From contig CAMQGK010000399.1 in assembly GCA_947000775.1 (NCBI GenBank), forward strand, positions 3,464,501 to 3,528,500: 64,000 nucleotides of DNA, written 5' to 3'. The DNA comes from Pterois miles. Taxonomy: Eukaryota > Chordata > Actinopteri > Perciformes > Scorpaenidae. Numbering within the stretch: the first letter of the stretch is position 1; each line of letters opens with the position of its first letter. Positions 38,201-53,200 of this stretch are shown in pieces. The position numbers and the translations under genes were made by a program. The notes beneath the pieces were generated by a model. That model searched no databases, was not told the DNA's origin, and worked only from the letters and a program-made list of their open reading frames with translations.

Positions 38201-41200
38201 TCATGAAAAAACGTCAAAATCATAGTATGTCGAAAAAGCTGTCATGAGAGGCTTCGCAGTATAGTATGTTATTCAATATGGTAAAAAACGGGATAGTTAA
38301 GCATTTCAAAAAAAAATTTATGAATAAAAGTCATAGTATAGCATGTTGAAAATTTTCATGAAAAAAAGTTATAGTATAGCATGTCGAAAATTTTCACGAA
38401 AGTCAAAATAATAGTATGTCGAAAAAACTGTCTTGAGAGACTTGGCAGTATAGTATGTCATTAAATATGATGAAAAAGTGATAGTTTAGCATGTCAAAAA
38501 ATTTCATGAAAAAAAGTCATAGTATAGCATGTCGAAAATTTTTACAAAAAAGTCAAAATCGTAGTATGTCGAAAAAACTGTTATGAGAGACTTTGCAGTA
38601 GAGTATGTTATTAAATTTGCTGAAAAACGGGATAGTTTCGCATTTCAAAAAATTTTATGAATAAAAGTCATAGTATAGCATGTTCAAAATTTTCATGAAA
38701 AAAGTCATAGTATAGCATGTCGAAAATTTTCACGAAAGTCAAAATAATAGTATGTCGAAAAAACTGTCATGAGAAACTTTGCAGTATAGTATGTTATTCA
38801 ATATGGTGAAAAACGGAATAGTTTAACATCAAAAAATTTTATGAATAAAAGTCATAGTATAGCATGTCGAAAATTTTCATGAAAAAAAGTCATAGTATAT
38901 GTCGAAAATTTTCACGAAAAAAAGTCAAAATCATAGTATGTCGAAAAAACTGTCTTGAGAGACTTCGCAGTATAGTATGTTATTCAATATGCTGAAAAAC
39001 GGGATAGTTTAGCATGTCAAAAAAAATTTAGTAATAAAAGTCATAGTATAGCATGTTAAAAATTTTCATGAAAAAAGTCATAGTATAGTATGTCGAAAAT
39101 TTTCACGAAAAAGTCAAAATCATAGTATGTCGAAAAAACTGTCATGAGAGACCTTGCAGTATAGTATGTTATTCAATATGCTGAAAAACGGGATAGTTTA
39201 GCATGTCAAAAAATTTTATGAATAAAAGTCATAGTATAGCATGTCGAAAATTTGCATGAAAAAAGTCATAGTATAGCATGTCAAAAATTTTCAAGAAAAA
39301 AAGTCAAAATCATAGTATGTCCAAAAAACTGTTATGAGAGACTTTGCATTATAGTATGTTATTCAATATGATGAAAAAAAAGTGATTGTATAGCATGTTC
39401 AAAATTTTCAGAAAAAAAGTCATAGTATAGTATGTCGAAAATTTTCATGAAAAAACGTCAAAATCATAGTATGTCGAAAAAACTGTCATGAGAGACTTCG
39501 CAGTATAGTATGTTAGTAAATGTGCTCAAAAACGGGATAGTTTAGCATTTCAAAAAATTTTATGAATAAAAGTCATAGTATAGCAGGTTCAAATTTTTCA
39601 TGAAAAAAGTCATAGTATAGCATGTCGAAAATTTTCACGAAAAAGTCAAAATAATAGTATGTCGAAAAACTGTCATGAGAAACTTTGCAGTATAGTATGT
39701 TATTCAATATGATGAAAAACGGGATAGTTTAACATATCAAAAAATTTTATGAATAAAAGTCATAGTATAGCATGTTCAAAATTTTCATGAAAAAAAGTCA
39801 TAGTATAGCATGTCGAAAATTTTCATGAAAAAACGTCAAAATCATAGTATGTCGAAAAAACTGTCTTGAGAGACTTCGCAGTATAGTATGTTATTCAATA
39901 TGCTGAAAACGGGATAGTTTAGCATGTCAAAAAAAATTTAGTAATAAGTCATAGTATAGCATGTTAAAAATTTTCATGAAAAAAGTCATAGTATAGCATG
40001 TCGAAAATTTTCACGAAAAAGTCAAAATCATAGTATGTCGAAAAAACTGTCATGAGAGACTTCGCAGTATAGTATGTTATTCAATATGCTGAAAAACGGG
40101 ATAGTTTAGCATGTCAAAAAATTTTATGAATAAAAGGCATGTTCAAAATTTTCAGAAAAAAAGTCATAGTATAGTATGTCGAAAATTTTCATGAAAAAAC
40201 GTCAAAATCATAGTATGTCGAAAAAGCTGTCATGAGAGGCTTCGCAGTATAGTATGTTATTCAATATGGTAAAAAACGGGATAGTTAAGCATTTCAAAAA
40301 AAATTTATGAATAAAAGTCATAGTATAGCATGTTGAAAATTTTCATGAAAAAAAGTTATAGTATAGCATGTCGAAAATTTTCACGAAAGTCAAAATAATA
40401 GTATGTCGAAAAAACTGTCTTGAGAGACTTGGCAGTATAGTATGTCATTAAATATGATGAAAAAGTGATAGTTTAGCATGTCAAAAAATTTCATGAAAAA
40501 AAGTCATAGTATAGCATGTCGAAAATTTTTACAAAAAAGTCAAAATCGTAGTATGTCGAAAAAACTGTTATGAGAGACTTTGTAGTAGAGTATGTTATTA
40601 AATGTGCTGAAAAACGGGATAGTTTCGCATTTCAAAAAATTTTATGAATAAAAGTCATAGTATAGCATGTTCAAAATTTTCATGAAAAAAGTCATAGTAT
40701 AGCATGTCGAAAATTTTCACGAAAGTCAAAATAATAGTATGTCGAAAAAACTGTCATGAGAAACTTTGCAGTATAGTATGTTATTCAATATGGTGAAAAA
40801 CGGAATAGTTTAACATCAAAAAATTTTATGAATAAAAGTCATAGTATAGCATGTCGAAAATTTTCATGAAAAAAAGTCATAGTATATGTCGAAAATTTTC
40901 ACGAAAAAGTCAAAATCATAGGATGTCGAAAAAACTGTCATGAGAGACTTCGCAGTATAGTATGTTAGTAAATGTGCTCAAAAACGGGATAGTTTAGCAT
41001 GTCAAAAAAAATTTAGTAATAAAAGTCATAGTATAGCATGTTAAAAATTTTCATGAAAAAGTCATAGTATAGTATGTCGAAAATTTTCACGAAAAACTCA
41101 AAATCATAGTATGTCGAAAAAACTGTCTTGAGAGACTTGGCAGTATAGTATGTTATTAAATATGATGAAAAAGTGATAGTTTAGCATGTCAAAAAATTTC

Positions 41201-44200
41201 ATGAAAAAAGTCATAGTATAGTATGTCGAAAATTTTCACGAAAAAGTCAAAATCATAGTATGTCGAAAAAACTGTCATGAGAGACTTCGCAGTAAAGTAT
41301 GTTATTCAATATGCTGAAAAATGGGATAGTTTAGCATGTCAAAAAAAAATTATTAATAAAAGTCAGAATAGAATGTCAAAAATTTTAACAAAAAGTCATA
41401 GTATAGCATGTTGAAAATTTTCATGAGAAAACGTCAAAATCATCGTATGTCGAAAAAACTGTCATTAGAGAGTTCGCAGTATAGTATGTTATTCAATATG
41501 ATGAAAAACGGGATAGTTTAGCATGTCAAAAAATTTTATGAATAAAAGGCATGTTCAAAATTTTCAGAAAAAAAGTCATAGTATAGTATGTCGAAAATTT
41601 TCATGAAAAAACGTCAAAATCATGGTATGTCGAAAAAGCTGTCATGAGAGACTTCGCAGTATAGTATGTTATTCAACATGATGAAAAACAGGATAGTTTA
41701 GCATGTCAAAAAATTTTATGAATAAAAGTCATAGTATAGCATGTTCAAAATTTTCATGAAAAAAGTCATAGTATAGCATGTTGAAAATTTTCACGAAAAA
41801 GTCAAAATCATAGTATGTCGAAAAAACTGTCTTGAGAGACTTGGCAGTATAGTATGTTATTAAATATGATGAAAAAGTGATAGTTTAGCATGTCAAAAAA
41901 TTTCATGAAAAAAGTCAAAATCATATTATGTCGAAAAAACTATTATGAGAGACTTTGCATTATAGTATGTTATTCAATATGCTGAAAAAAAGTGATTGTA
42001 TAGCATGTTCAAAATTTTCACAAAAAAGTCAGTGTTGTATGTCGAAAATTTTCATGAAAAAATGTCAAAATCATAGTATGTCGAAAAAAATGTCATGAGA
42101 AACTTTGCAGTATAGTATGTTATTCAATATGATGAAAAACGGGATAGTTTAACATATCAAAAAATTTTATGAATAAAAGTCATAGTATAGCATGTTCAAA
42201 ATTTTCATGAAAAAAAGGCATAGTATAGCATGTCGAAAATTTTCATGAAAAAAAGTCAAAATCATAGTATGTCGAAAAAACTGTCTTGAGAGACTTCGCA
42301 GTATAGTATGTTATTCAATATGCTGAAAAACGGGATAGTTTAGCATGTCAAAAAAAATTTTGTAATAAAAGTCATAGTATAGCATGTTAAAAATTTTCAT
42401 GAAAAAGTCATAGTATAGTATGTCGAAAATTTTCACGACAAACTCAATCATAGTATGTCGAAAAAACTGTCTTGAGAGACTTGGCAGTATAGTATGTTAT
42501 TAAATATGATGAAAAAGTGATAGTTTAGCATGTCAAAAAATTTCATGAAAAAAGTCATAGTATAGCATGTCGAAAATTTTCACGAAAAAGTCAAAATCAT
42601 AGTATGTCGAAAAAACTATTATGAGAGACTTTGCATTATAGTATGTTATTCAATATGATGAAAAAAAGTGATTGTATAGCATGTTCAAAATTTTCAGAAA
42701 AAAGTCATAGTATAGTATGTCGAAAATTTTCATGAAAAAATGTCAAAATCATAGTATGTCGAAAAAACTGTCATGAGAAACTTTGCAGTATAGTATGTTA
42801 TTCAATATGATGAAAAACGGGATAGTTTAACATATCAAAAAATTTTATGAATAAAAGTCATAGTATAGCATGTTCAAAATTTTCATGAAAAAAAGTCATA
42901 GTATAGCATGTCGAAAATTTTCATGAGAAAACGTCAAAATCATCGTATGTCGAAAAAACTGTCATAAGAGTTCGCAGTATAGTATGTTATTCAATATGAT
43001 GAAAAACGGGATAGTTTAGCATGTCAAAAAATTTTATGAATAAAAGGCATGTTCAAAATTTTCAGAAAAAAGTCATAGTATAGCATGTCGAAAATTTTCA
43101 CGAAAAAGTCAAAATCATAGTATGTCGAAAAAACTATTATGAGAGACTTTGCATTATGGTATGTTATTCAATATGATGAAAAAAAGTGATTGTATAGCAT
43201 GTTCAAAATTTTCAGAAAAAAGTCATAGTATAGTATGTCGAAAATTTTCATGAAAAAATGTCAAAATCATAGTATGTCGAAAAAACTGTCTTGAGAGACT
43301 TCGCAGTATAGTATGTTATTCAATATGCTGAAAAATGGGATAGTTTAGCATGTCAAAAAAAATTTTGTAATAAAAGTCATAGTATAGCATGTTAAAAATT
43401 TTCATGAAAAAGTCATAGTATAGTATGTCGAAAATTTTCACGAAAAACTCAAAATCATAGTATGTCGAAAAAACTGTCTTGAGAGACTTGGCAGTATAGT
43501 ATGTTATTAAATATGATGAAAAAGTGATAGTTTAGCATGTCAAAAAATTTCATGAAAAAAGTCATAGTATAGCATGTCGAAAATTTTCACGAAAAAGTCA
43601 AAATCATAGTATGTCGAAAAAACTATTATGAGAGACTTTGCATTATAGTATGTTATTCAATATGATGAAAAAAAGTGATTGTATAGCATGTTCAAAATTT
43701 TCAGAAAAAAAGTCATAGTATAGTATGTCGAAAATTTTCATGAAAAAATGTCAAAATCATAGTATGTCGAAAAAACTGTCATGAGAAACTTTGCAGTATA
43801 GTATGTTATTCAATATGATGAAAAACGGGATAGTTTAACATATCAAAAAAATTTTATGAATAAAAGTCATAGTATAGCATGTTCAAAATTTTCATGAAAA
43901 AAAGTCATAGTATAGCATGTCGAAAATTTTCATGAAAAAAACGTCAAAATCATAGTATGTCGAAAAAACTGTCATGAGAGACTTCGCAGTATAGTATGTT
44001 ATTCAATATGCTGAAAAACGGGATAGTTTAGCATGTCAAAAAATTTTATGAATAAAAGGCATGTTCAAAATTTTCAGAAAAAAGTCATAGTATAGTATGT
44101 CGAAAATTTTCATGAAAAAACGTCAAAATCATAGTATGTCGAAAAAGCTGTCATGAGAGGCTTCGCAGTATAGTATGTTATTCAATATGGTAAAAAACGG

Positions 44201-47200
44201 GATAGTTAAGCATTTCAAAAAAATTTATGAATAAAAGTCATAGTATAGCATGTTGAAAATTTTCATGAAAAAAGTTATAGTATAGCATGTCGAAAATTTT
44301 CACGAAAGTCAAAATAATAGTATGTCGAAAAAACTGTCTTGAGAGACTTGGCAGTATAGTATGTTATTAAATATGATGAAAAAGTGATAGTTTAGCATGT
44401 CAAAAAATTTCATGAAAAAAAGTCAGTATAGCATGTCGAAAATTTTTACAAAAAAGTCAAAATCGTAGTATGTCGAAAAAACTGTTATGAGAGACTTTGC
44501 AGTAGAGTATGTTATTAAATTTGCTGAAAAACGGGATAGTTTCGCATTTCAAAAAATTTTATGAATAAAAGTCATAGTATAGCATGTTCAAAATTTTCAT
44601 GAAAAAAAGTCATAGTATAGCATGTCGAAAATTTTCACGAAAGTCAAAATAATAGTATGTCGAAAAAACTGTCATGAGAAACTTTGCAGTATAGTATGTT
44701 ATTCAATATGGTGAAAAACGGAATAGTTTAACATCAAAAAATTTTATGAATAAAAGTCATAGTATAGCATGTCGAAAATTTTCATGAAAAAAAGTCATAG
44801 TATAGTATGTCGAAAATTTTCATGAAAAAAAGTCAAAATCATAGTATGTCGAAAAAACTGTCTTGAGAGACTTCGCAGTATAGTATGTTATTCAATATGC
44901 TGAAAAACGGGATAGTTTAGCATGTCAAAAAAAATTTAGTAATAAAAGTCATAGTATAGCATGTTAAAAATTTTCATGAAAAAAGTCATAGTATAGTATG
45001 TCGAAAATTTTCACGAAAAAGTCAAAATCATAGTATGTCGAAAAAACTGTCATGAGAGACCTTGGCAGTATAGTATGTTATTAAATATGATGAAAAACGG
45101 GATAGTTTAGCATGTCAAAAAATTTTATGAATAAAAGTCATAGTATAGCATGTCGAAAATTTGCATGAAAAAAGTCATAGTATAGCATGTCAAAAATTTT
45201 CAAGAAAAAAAGTCAAAATCATAGTATGTCCAAAAAACTGTTATGAGAGACTTTGCATTATAGTATGTTATTCAATATGATGAAAAAAAAGTGATTGTAT
45301 AGCATGTTCAAAATTTTCAGAAAAAAAGTCATAGTATAGTATGTCGAAAATTTTCATGAAAAAACGTCAAAATCATAGTATGTCGAAAAAACTGTCATGA
45401 GAGACTTCGCAGTATAGTATGTTAGTAAATGTGCTCAAAAACGGGATAGTTTAGCATTTCAAAAAATTTTATGAATAAAAGTCATAGTATAGCAGGTTCA
45501 AAATTTTTCATGAAAAAAGTCATAGTATAGCATGTCGAAAATTTTCACGAAAAAGTCAAAATAATAGTATGTCGAAAAACTGTCATGAGAAACTTTGCAG
45601 TATAGTATGTTATTCAATATGATGAAAAACGGGATAGTTTAACATATCAAAAAATTTTATGAATAAAAGTCATAGTATAGCATGTTCAAAATTTTCATGA
45701 AAAAAAGTCATAGTATAGCATGTCGAAAATTTTCATGAAAAAACGTCAAAATCATAGTATGTCGAAAAAACTGTCTTGAGAGACTTCGCAGTATAGTATG
45801 TTATTCAATATGCTGAAAACGGGATAGTTTAGCATGTCAAAAAAAATTTAGTAATAAGTCATAGTATAGCATGTTAAAAATTTTCATGAAAAAAGTCATA
45901 GTATAGCATGTCGAAAATTTTCACGAAAAAGTCAAAATCATAGTATGTCGAAAAAACTGTCATGAGAGACTTCGCAGTATAGTATGTTATTCAATATGCT
46001 GAAAAACGGGATAGTTTAGCATGTCAAAAAATTTTATGAATAAAAGTATAGATAGCATGTTCAAAATTTTCAGAAAAAAGTCATAGTATAGTATGTCGAA
46101 AATTTTCATGAAAAAACGTCAAAATCATAGTATGTCGAAAAAGCTGTCATGAGAGGCTTCGCAGTATAGTATGTTATTCAATATGGTAAAAAACGGGATA
46201 GTTAAGCATTTCAAAAAAATTTATGAATAAAAGTCATAGTATAGCATGTTGAAAATTTTCATGAAAAAAGTTATAGTATAGCATGTCGAAAATTTTCACG
46301 AAAAAAAGTCAAAATCATAGTATGTCGAAAAAACTGTCTTGAGAGACTTGGCAGTATAGTATGTTATTAAATATGATGAAAAAGTGATAGTTTAGCATGT
46401 CAAAAAATTTCATGAAAAAAAGTCATAGTATAGCATGTCGAAAATTTTTACAAAAAAGTCAAAATCGTAGTATGTCGAAAAAACTGTTATGAGAGACTTT
46501 GTAGTAGAGTATGTTATTAAATGTGCTGAAAAACGGGATAGTTTCGCATTTCAAAAAATTTTATGAATAAAAGTCATAGTATAGCATGTTCAAAATTTTC
46601 ATGAAAAAAGTCATAGTATAGCATGTCGAAAATTTTCACGAAAGTCAAAATAATAGTATGTCGAAAAAACTGTCATGAGAAACTTTGCAGTATAGTATGT
46701 TATTCAATATGGTGAAAAACGGAATAGTTTAACATCAAAAAATTTTATGAATAAAAGTCATAGTATAGCATGTCGAAAATTTTCATGAAAAAAAAGTCAT
46801 AGTATAGTATGTCGAAAATTTTCACGAAAAAGTCAAAATCATAGGATGTCGAAAAAACTGTCATGAGAGACTTCGCAGTATAGTATGTTAGTAAATGTGC
46901 TGAAAAACGGGATAGTTTAGCATGTCAAAAAAAATTTAGTAATAAAAGTCATAGTATAGCATGTTAAAAATTTTCATGAAAAAGTCATAGTATAGTATGT
47001 CGAAAATTTTCACGACAAACTCAAAATCATAGTATGTCGAAAAAACTGTCTTGAGAGACTTGGCAGTATAGTATGTTATTAAATATGATGAAAAAGTGAT
47101 AGTTTAGCATGTCAAAAAATTTCATGAAAAAAGTCATAGTATAGTATGTCGAAAATTTTCACGAAAAAGTCAAAATCATAGTATGTCGAAAAAACTGTCA

Positions 47201-50200
47201 TGAGAGACTTCGCAGTAAAGTATGTTATTCAATATGCTGAAAAATGGGATAGTTTAGCATGTCAAAAAAAATTATTAATAAAAGTCAGAATAGAATGTCA
47301 AAAATTTTAACAAAAAGTCATAGTATAGCATGTTGAAAATTTTCATGAGAAAACGTCAAAATCATCGTATGTCGAAAAAACTGTCATAAGAGAGTTCGCA
47401 GTATAGTATGTTATTCAATATGATGAAAAACGGGATAGTTTAGCATGTCAAAAAATTTTATGAATAAAAGGCATGTTCAAAATTTTCAGAAAAAAGTCAT
47501 AGTATAGTATGTCGAAAATTTTCATGAAAAAACGTCAAAATCATGGTATGTCGAAAAAGCTGTCATGAGAGACTTCGCAGTATAGTATGTTATTCAACAT
47601 GATGAAAAACAGGATAGTTTAGCATGTCAAAAAATTTTATGAATAAAAGTCATAGTATAGCATGTTCAAAATTTTCATGAAAAAAGTCATAGTATAGCAT
47701 GTTGAAAATTTTCACGAAAAAGTCAAAATCATAGTATGTCGAAAAAACTGTCTTGAGAGACTTGGCAGTATAGTATGTTATTAAATATGATGAAAAAGTG
47801 ATAGTTTAGCATGTCAAAAAATTTCATGAAAAAAGTCAAAATCATATTATGTCGAAAAAACTATTATGAGAGACTTTGCATTATAGTATGTTATTCAATA
47901 TGCTGAAAAAAAAGTGATTGTATAGCATGTTCAAAATTTTCACAAAAAAGTCAGTGTTGTATGTCGAAAATTTTCATGAAAAAATGTCAAAATCATAGTA
48001 TGTCGAAAAAAATGTCATGAGAAACTTTGCAGTATAGTATGTTATTCAATATGATGAAAAACGGGATAGTTTAACATATCAAAAAATTTTATGAATAAAA
48101 GTCATAGTATAGCATGTTCAAAATTTTCATGAAAAAAAGGCATAGTATAGCATGTCGAAAATTTTCATGAAAAAAAGTCAAAATCATAGTATGTCGAAAA
48201 AACTGTCTTGAGAGACTTCGCAGTATAGTATGTTATTCAATATGCTGAAAAACGGGATAGTTTAGCATGTCAAAAAAAATTTTGTAATAAAAGTCATAGT
48301 ATATCATGTTAAAAATTTTCATGAAAAAGTCATAGTATAGTATGTCGAAAATTTTCACGACAAACTCAATCATAGTATGTCGAAAAAACTGTCTTGAGAG
48401 ACTTGGCAGTATAGTATGTTATTAAATATGATGAAAAAGTGATAGTTTAGCATGTCAAAAAATTTCATGAAAAAAGTCATAGTATAGCATGTCGAAAATT
48501 TTCACGAAAAAGTCAAAATCATAGTATGTCGAAAAAACTATTATGAGAGACTTTGCATTATAGTATGTTATTCAATATGATGAAAAAAAGTGATTGTATA
48601 GCATGTTCAAAATTTTCAGAAAAAAGTCATAGTATAGTATGTCGAAAATTTTCATGAAAAAATGTCAAAATCATAGTATGTCGAAAAAACTGTCATGAGA
48701 AACTTTGCAGTATAGTATGTTATTCAATATGATGAAAAACGGGATAGTTTAACATATCAAAAAATTTTATGAATAAAAGTCATAGTATAGCATGTTCAAA
48801 ATTTTCATGAAAAAAAGTCATAGTATAGCATGTCGAAAATTTTCATGAGAAAACGTCAAAATCATCGTATGTCGAAAAAACTGTCATAAGAGTTCGCAGT
48901 ATAGTATGTTATTCAATATGATGAAAAACGGGATAGTTTAGCATGTCAAAAAATTTTATGAATAAAAGGCATGTTCAAAATTTTCAGAAAAAAGTCATAG
49001 TATAGCATGTCGAAAATTTTCACGAAAAAGTCAAAATCATAGTATGTCGAAAATGTCGAAAAAACTATTATGAGACTTTGCATTATGGTATGTTATTCAA
49101 TATGATGAAAAAAAGTGATTGTATAGCATGTTCAAAATTTTCAGAAAAAAGTCATAGTATAGTATGCCGAAAATTTTCATGAAAAAATGTCAAAATCATA
49201 GTATGTCGAAAAAACTGTCTTGAGAGACTTCGCAGTATAGTATGTTATTCAATATGCTGAAAAACGGGATAGTTTAGCATGTCAAAAAAAATTTTGTAAT
49301 AAAAGTCATAGTATAGCATGTTAAAAATTTTCATGAAAAAGTCATAGTATAGTATGTCGAAAATTTTCACGACAAACTCAAAATCATAGTATGTCGAAAA
49401 AACTGTCTTGAGAGACTTGGCAGTATAGTATGTTATTAAATATGATGAAAAAGTGATAGTTTAGCATGTCAAAAAATTTCATGAAAAAAGTCATAGTATA
49501 GCATGTCGAAAATTTTCACGAAAAAGTCAAAATCATAGTATGTCGAAAAAACTATTATGAGAGACTTTGCATTATAGTATGTTATTCAATATGATGAAAA
49601 AAAATGATTGTATAGCATGTTCAAAATTTTCAGAAAAAAGTCATAGTATAGTATGTCGAAAATTTTCATGAAAAAATGTCAAAATCATAGTATGTTGAAA
49701 AAACTGTCATGAGAAACTTTGCAGTATAGTATGTTATTCAATATGATGAAAAACGGGATAGTTTAACATATCAAAAAATTTTATGAATAAAAGTCATAGT
49801 ATAGCATGTTCAAAATTTTCATGAAAAAAAGTCATAGTATAGCATGTCGAAAATTTTCATGAAAAAACGTCAAAATCATAGTATGTCGAAAAAACTGTCT
49901 TGAGAGACTTCGCAGTATAGTATGTTATTCAATATGCTGAAAAACGGGATAGTTTAGCATGTCAAAAATTTTCATGAAAAAAAGTCAAAATCATAGTATG
50001 TCCAAAAAACTGTTATGAGAGACTTTGCATTATAGTATGTTATTCAATATGATGAAAAAAAGTGATTGTATATTATGTTCAAAATTTTCAGAAAAAAGTC
50101 ATAGTATAGTATGTCGAAAATTTTCATGAAAAAACGTCAAAATCATAGTATGTCGAAAAAACTGTCATGAGAGACTTCGCAGTATAGTATGTTATTAAAT

Positions 50201-53200
50201 GTGCTGAAAAACGGGATAGTTTAGCATTTCAAAAAATTTTATGAATAAAAGTCATAGTATAGCATGTTCAAAATTTTCATGAAAAAAGTCATAGTATAGC
50301 ATGTCGAAAATTTTCACGAAAAAGTCAAAATCATAGTATGTCGAAAAAACTATTATGAGAGACTTTGCATTATGGTATGTTATTCAATATGATGAAAAAA
50401 GTGATTGTATAGCATGTTCAAAATTTTCAGAATAAAGTCATAGTATAGTATGTCGAAAATTTTCATGAAAAAATGTCAAAATCATAGTATGTCGAAAAAA
50501 CTGTCATGAGAGACTTCGCAGTATAGTATGTTAGTAAATGTGCTCAAAAACGGGATAGTTTAGCATTTCAAAAAATTTTATGAATAAAAGTCAAAGTATA
50601 GCACGTTCAAAATTTTCATGAAAAAAAGTCATAGTATAGCATGTCGAAAATTTTCACGAAAAAGTCAAAATAATAGTATGTCGAAAAACTGTCATGAGAA
50701 ACTTTGCAGTATAGTATGTTATTCAATATGATGAAAAATGGGATAGTTTAACATATCAAAAAATTTTATGAATAAAAGTCATAGTATAGCATGTTCAAAA
50801 TTTTCATGAAAAAAAGTCATAGTATAGCATGTCGAAAATTTTCATGAAAAAAACGTCAAAATCATAGTATGTCGAAAAAACTGTCATGAGAGACTTCGCA
50901 GTATAGTATGTTATTCAATATGCTGAAAAACGGGATAGTTTAGCATGTCAAAAAATTTTATGAATAAAAGGCATGTTCAAAATTTTCAGAAAAAAAGTCA
51001 TAGTATAGTATGTCGAAAATTTTCATGAAAAAACGTCAAAATCATAGTATGTCGAAAAAGCTGTCATGAGAGGCTTCGCAGTATAGTATGTTATTCAATA
51101 TGGTAAAAAACGGGATAGTTAAGCATTTCAAAAAAATTTATGAATAAAAGTCATAGTATAGCATGTTGAAAATTTTCATGAAAAAAAGTTATAGTATAGC
51201 ATGTCGAAAATTTTCACGAAAGTCAAAATAATAGTATGTCGGAAAAAACTGTCATGAGAAACTTTGCAGTATAGTATGTTATTCAACATGATGAAAAACG
51301 GGATAGTTTAGCATGTCAAAAAATTTTATGAATAAAAGTCATAGTATAGCATGTTCAAAATTTTCATGAAAAAAGTCATAGTATAGCATGTCGAAAATTT
51401 TCACGAAAGTCAAAATAATAGTATGTCGAAAAAACTGTCTTGAGAGACTTGGCAGTATAGTATGTTATTAAATATGATGAAAAAGTGATAGTTTAGCATG
51501 TCAAAAAATTTCATGAAAAAAAGTCATAGTATAGCATGTCGAAAATTTTCACGAAAAAGTCAAAATCGTAGTATGTCGAAAAAACTGTTATGAGAGACTT
51601 TGCATTATAGTATGTTATTCAATATGATGAAAAAAAGTGATTGTATAGCATGTTCAAAATTTTCAGAAAAAAGTCATAGTATAGCATGTCGAAAATTTTC
51701 ACGAAAGTCAAAATCGTAGTATGTCGAAAAAACTGTTATGAGAGACTTTGCATTATAGTATGTTATTCAATATGATGAAAAAAAGTGATTGTATAGCATG
51801 TTCAAAATTTTCAGAAAAAAAGTCAGTTATATGTCGAAAATTTTCATGAAAAAATGTCATAATCATAGTATGTCGAAAAAAATGTCATGAGAAACTTTGC
51901 AGTATAGTATGTTATTCAATATGATGAAAAATGGGAAGTTTAACATATCAAAAAATTTTATGAATAAAAGTCATAGTATAGCATGTTCAAAATTTTCATG
52001 AAAAAAAGTCATAGTATAGCATGTCAAAAATTTTCATGAAAAAACGTCAAAATCATAGTATGTCGAAAAAACTGTCATGAGAGACTTCGCAGTATAGTAT
52101 GTTATTAAATGTGCTGAAAAACGGGATAGTTTAGCATTTCAAAAAATTTTATGAATAAAAGTCATAGTATAGCATGTTCAAAATTTTCATGAAAAAAGTC
52201 ATAGTATAGCATGTCGAAAATTTTCATGAAAAAAAGTCATAGTATAGCATGTCGAAAATTTTCACGAAAGTCAAAATAATAGTATGTCGAAAAAACTGTC
52301 ATGAGAAACTTTGCAGTATAGTATGTTATTCAATATGGTGAAAAACGGAATAGTTTAACATCAAAAAATTTTATGAATAAAAGTCATAGTATAGCATGTC
52401 GAAAATTTTCATGAAAAAAAAGTCATAGTATAGTATGTCGAAAATTTTCACGAAAAAGTCAAAATCATAGTATGTCGAAAAAACTGTCATGAGAGACTCC
52501 GCAGTATAATATGTTATTCAATATGCTGAAAAACGGGATAGTTTAGCATGTCAAAAAAAATTTATTAATAAAAGTCATAGTATAGCATGTCAAAAATTTT
52601 AACGAAAAGTCATGGTATAGCATGTTGAAAATTTTCATGAGAAAACGTCAAAATCATCGTATGTCGAAAAAACTGTCATAAGAGAGTTCGCAGTATAGTA
52701 TGTTATTCAATATGATGAAAAACGGGATAGTTTAGCATGTCAAAAAATTTTATGAATAAAAGGCATGTTCAAAATTTTCAGAAAAAAGTCATAGTATAGC
52801 ATGTCGAAAATTTTCACGAAAAAGTCAAAATCATAGTATGTCGAAAAAACTATTATGAGACTTTGCATTATGGTATGTTATTCAAAAAAATTTTGTAATA
52901 AAAGTCATAGTATAGCATGTTAAAAATTTTCATGAAAAAGTCATAGTATAGTATGTCGAAAATTTTCACGACAAACTCAAATCATAGTATGTCGAAAAAA
53001 CTGTCTTGAGAGACTTGGCAGTATAGTATGTTATTAAATATGATGAAAAAGTGATAGTTTAGCATGTCAAAAAATTTCATGAAAATAGTCATAGTATAGC
53101 ATGTCGAAAATTTTCACGAAAAAAGTCAAAATCATAGTATGTCGAAAAAACTATTATGAGAGACTTTGCATTATAGTATGTTATTCAATATGATGAAAAA

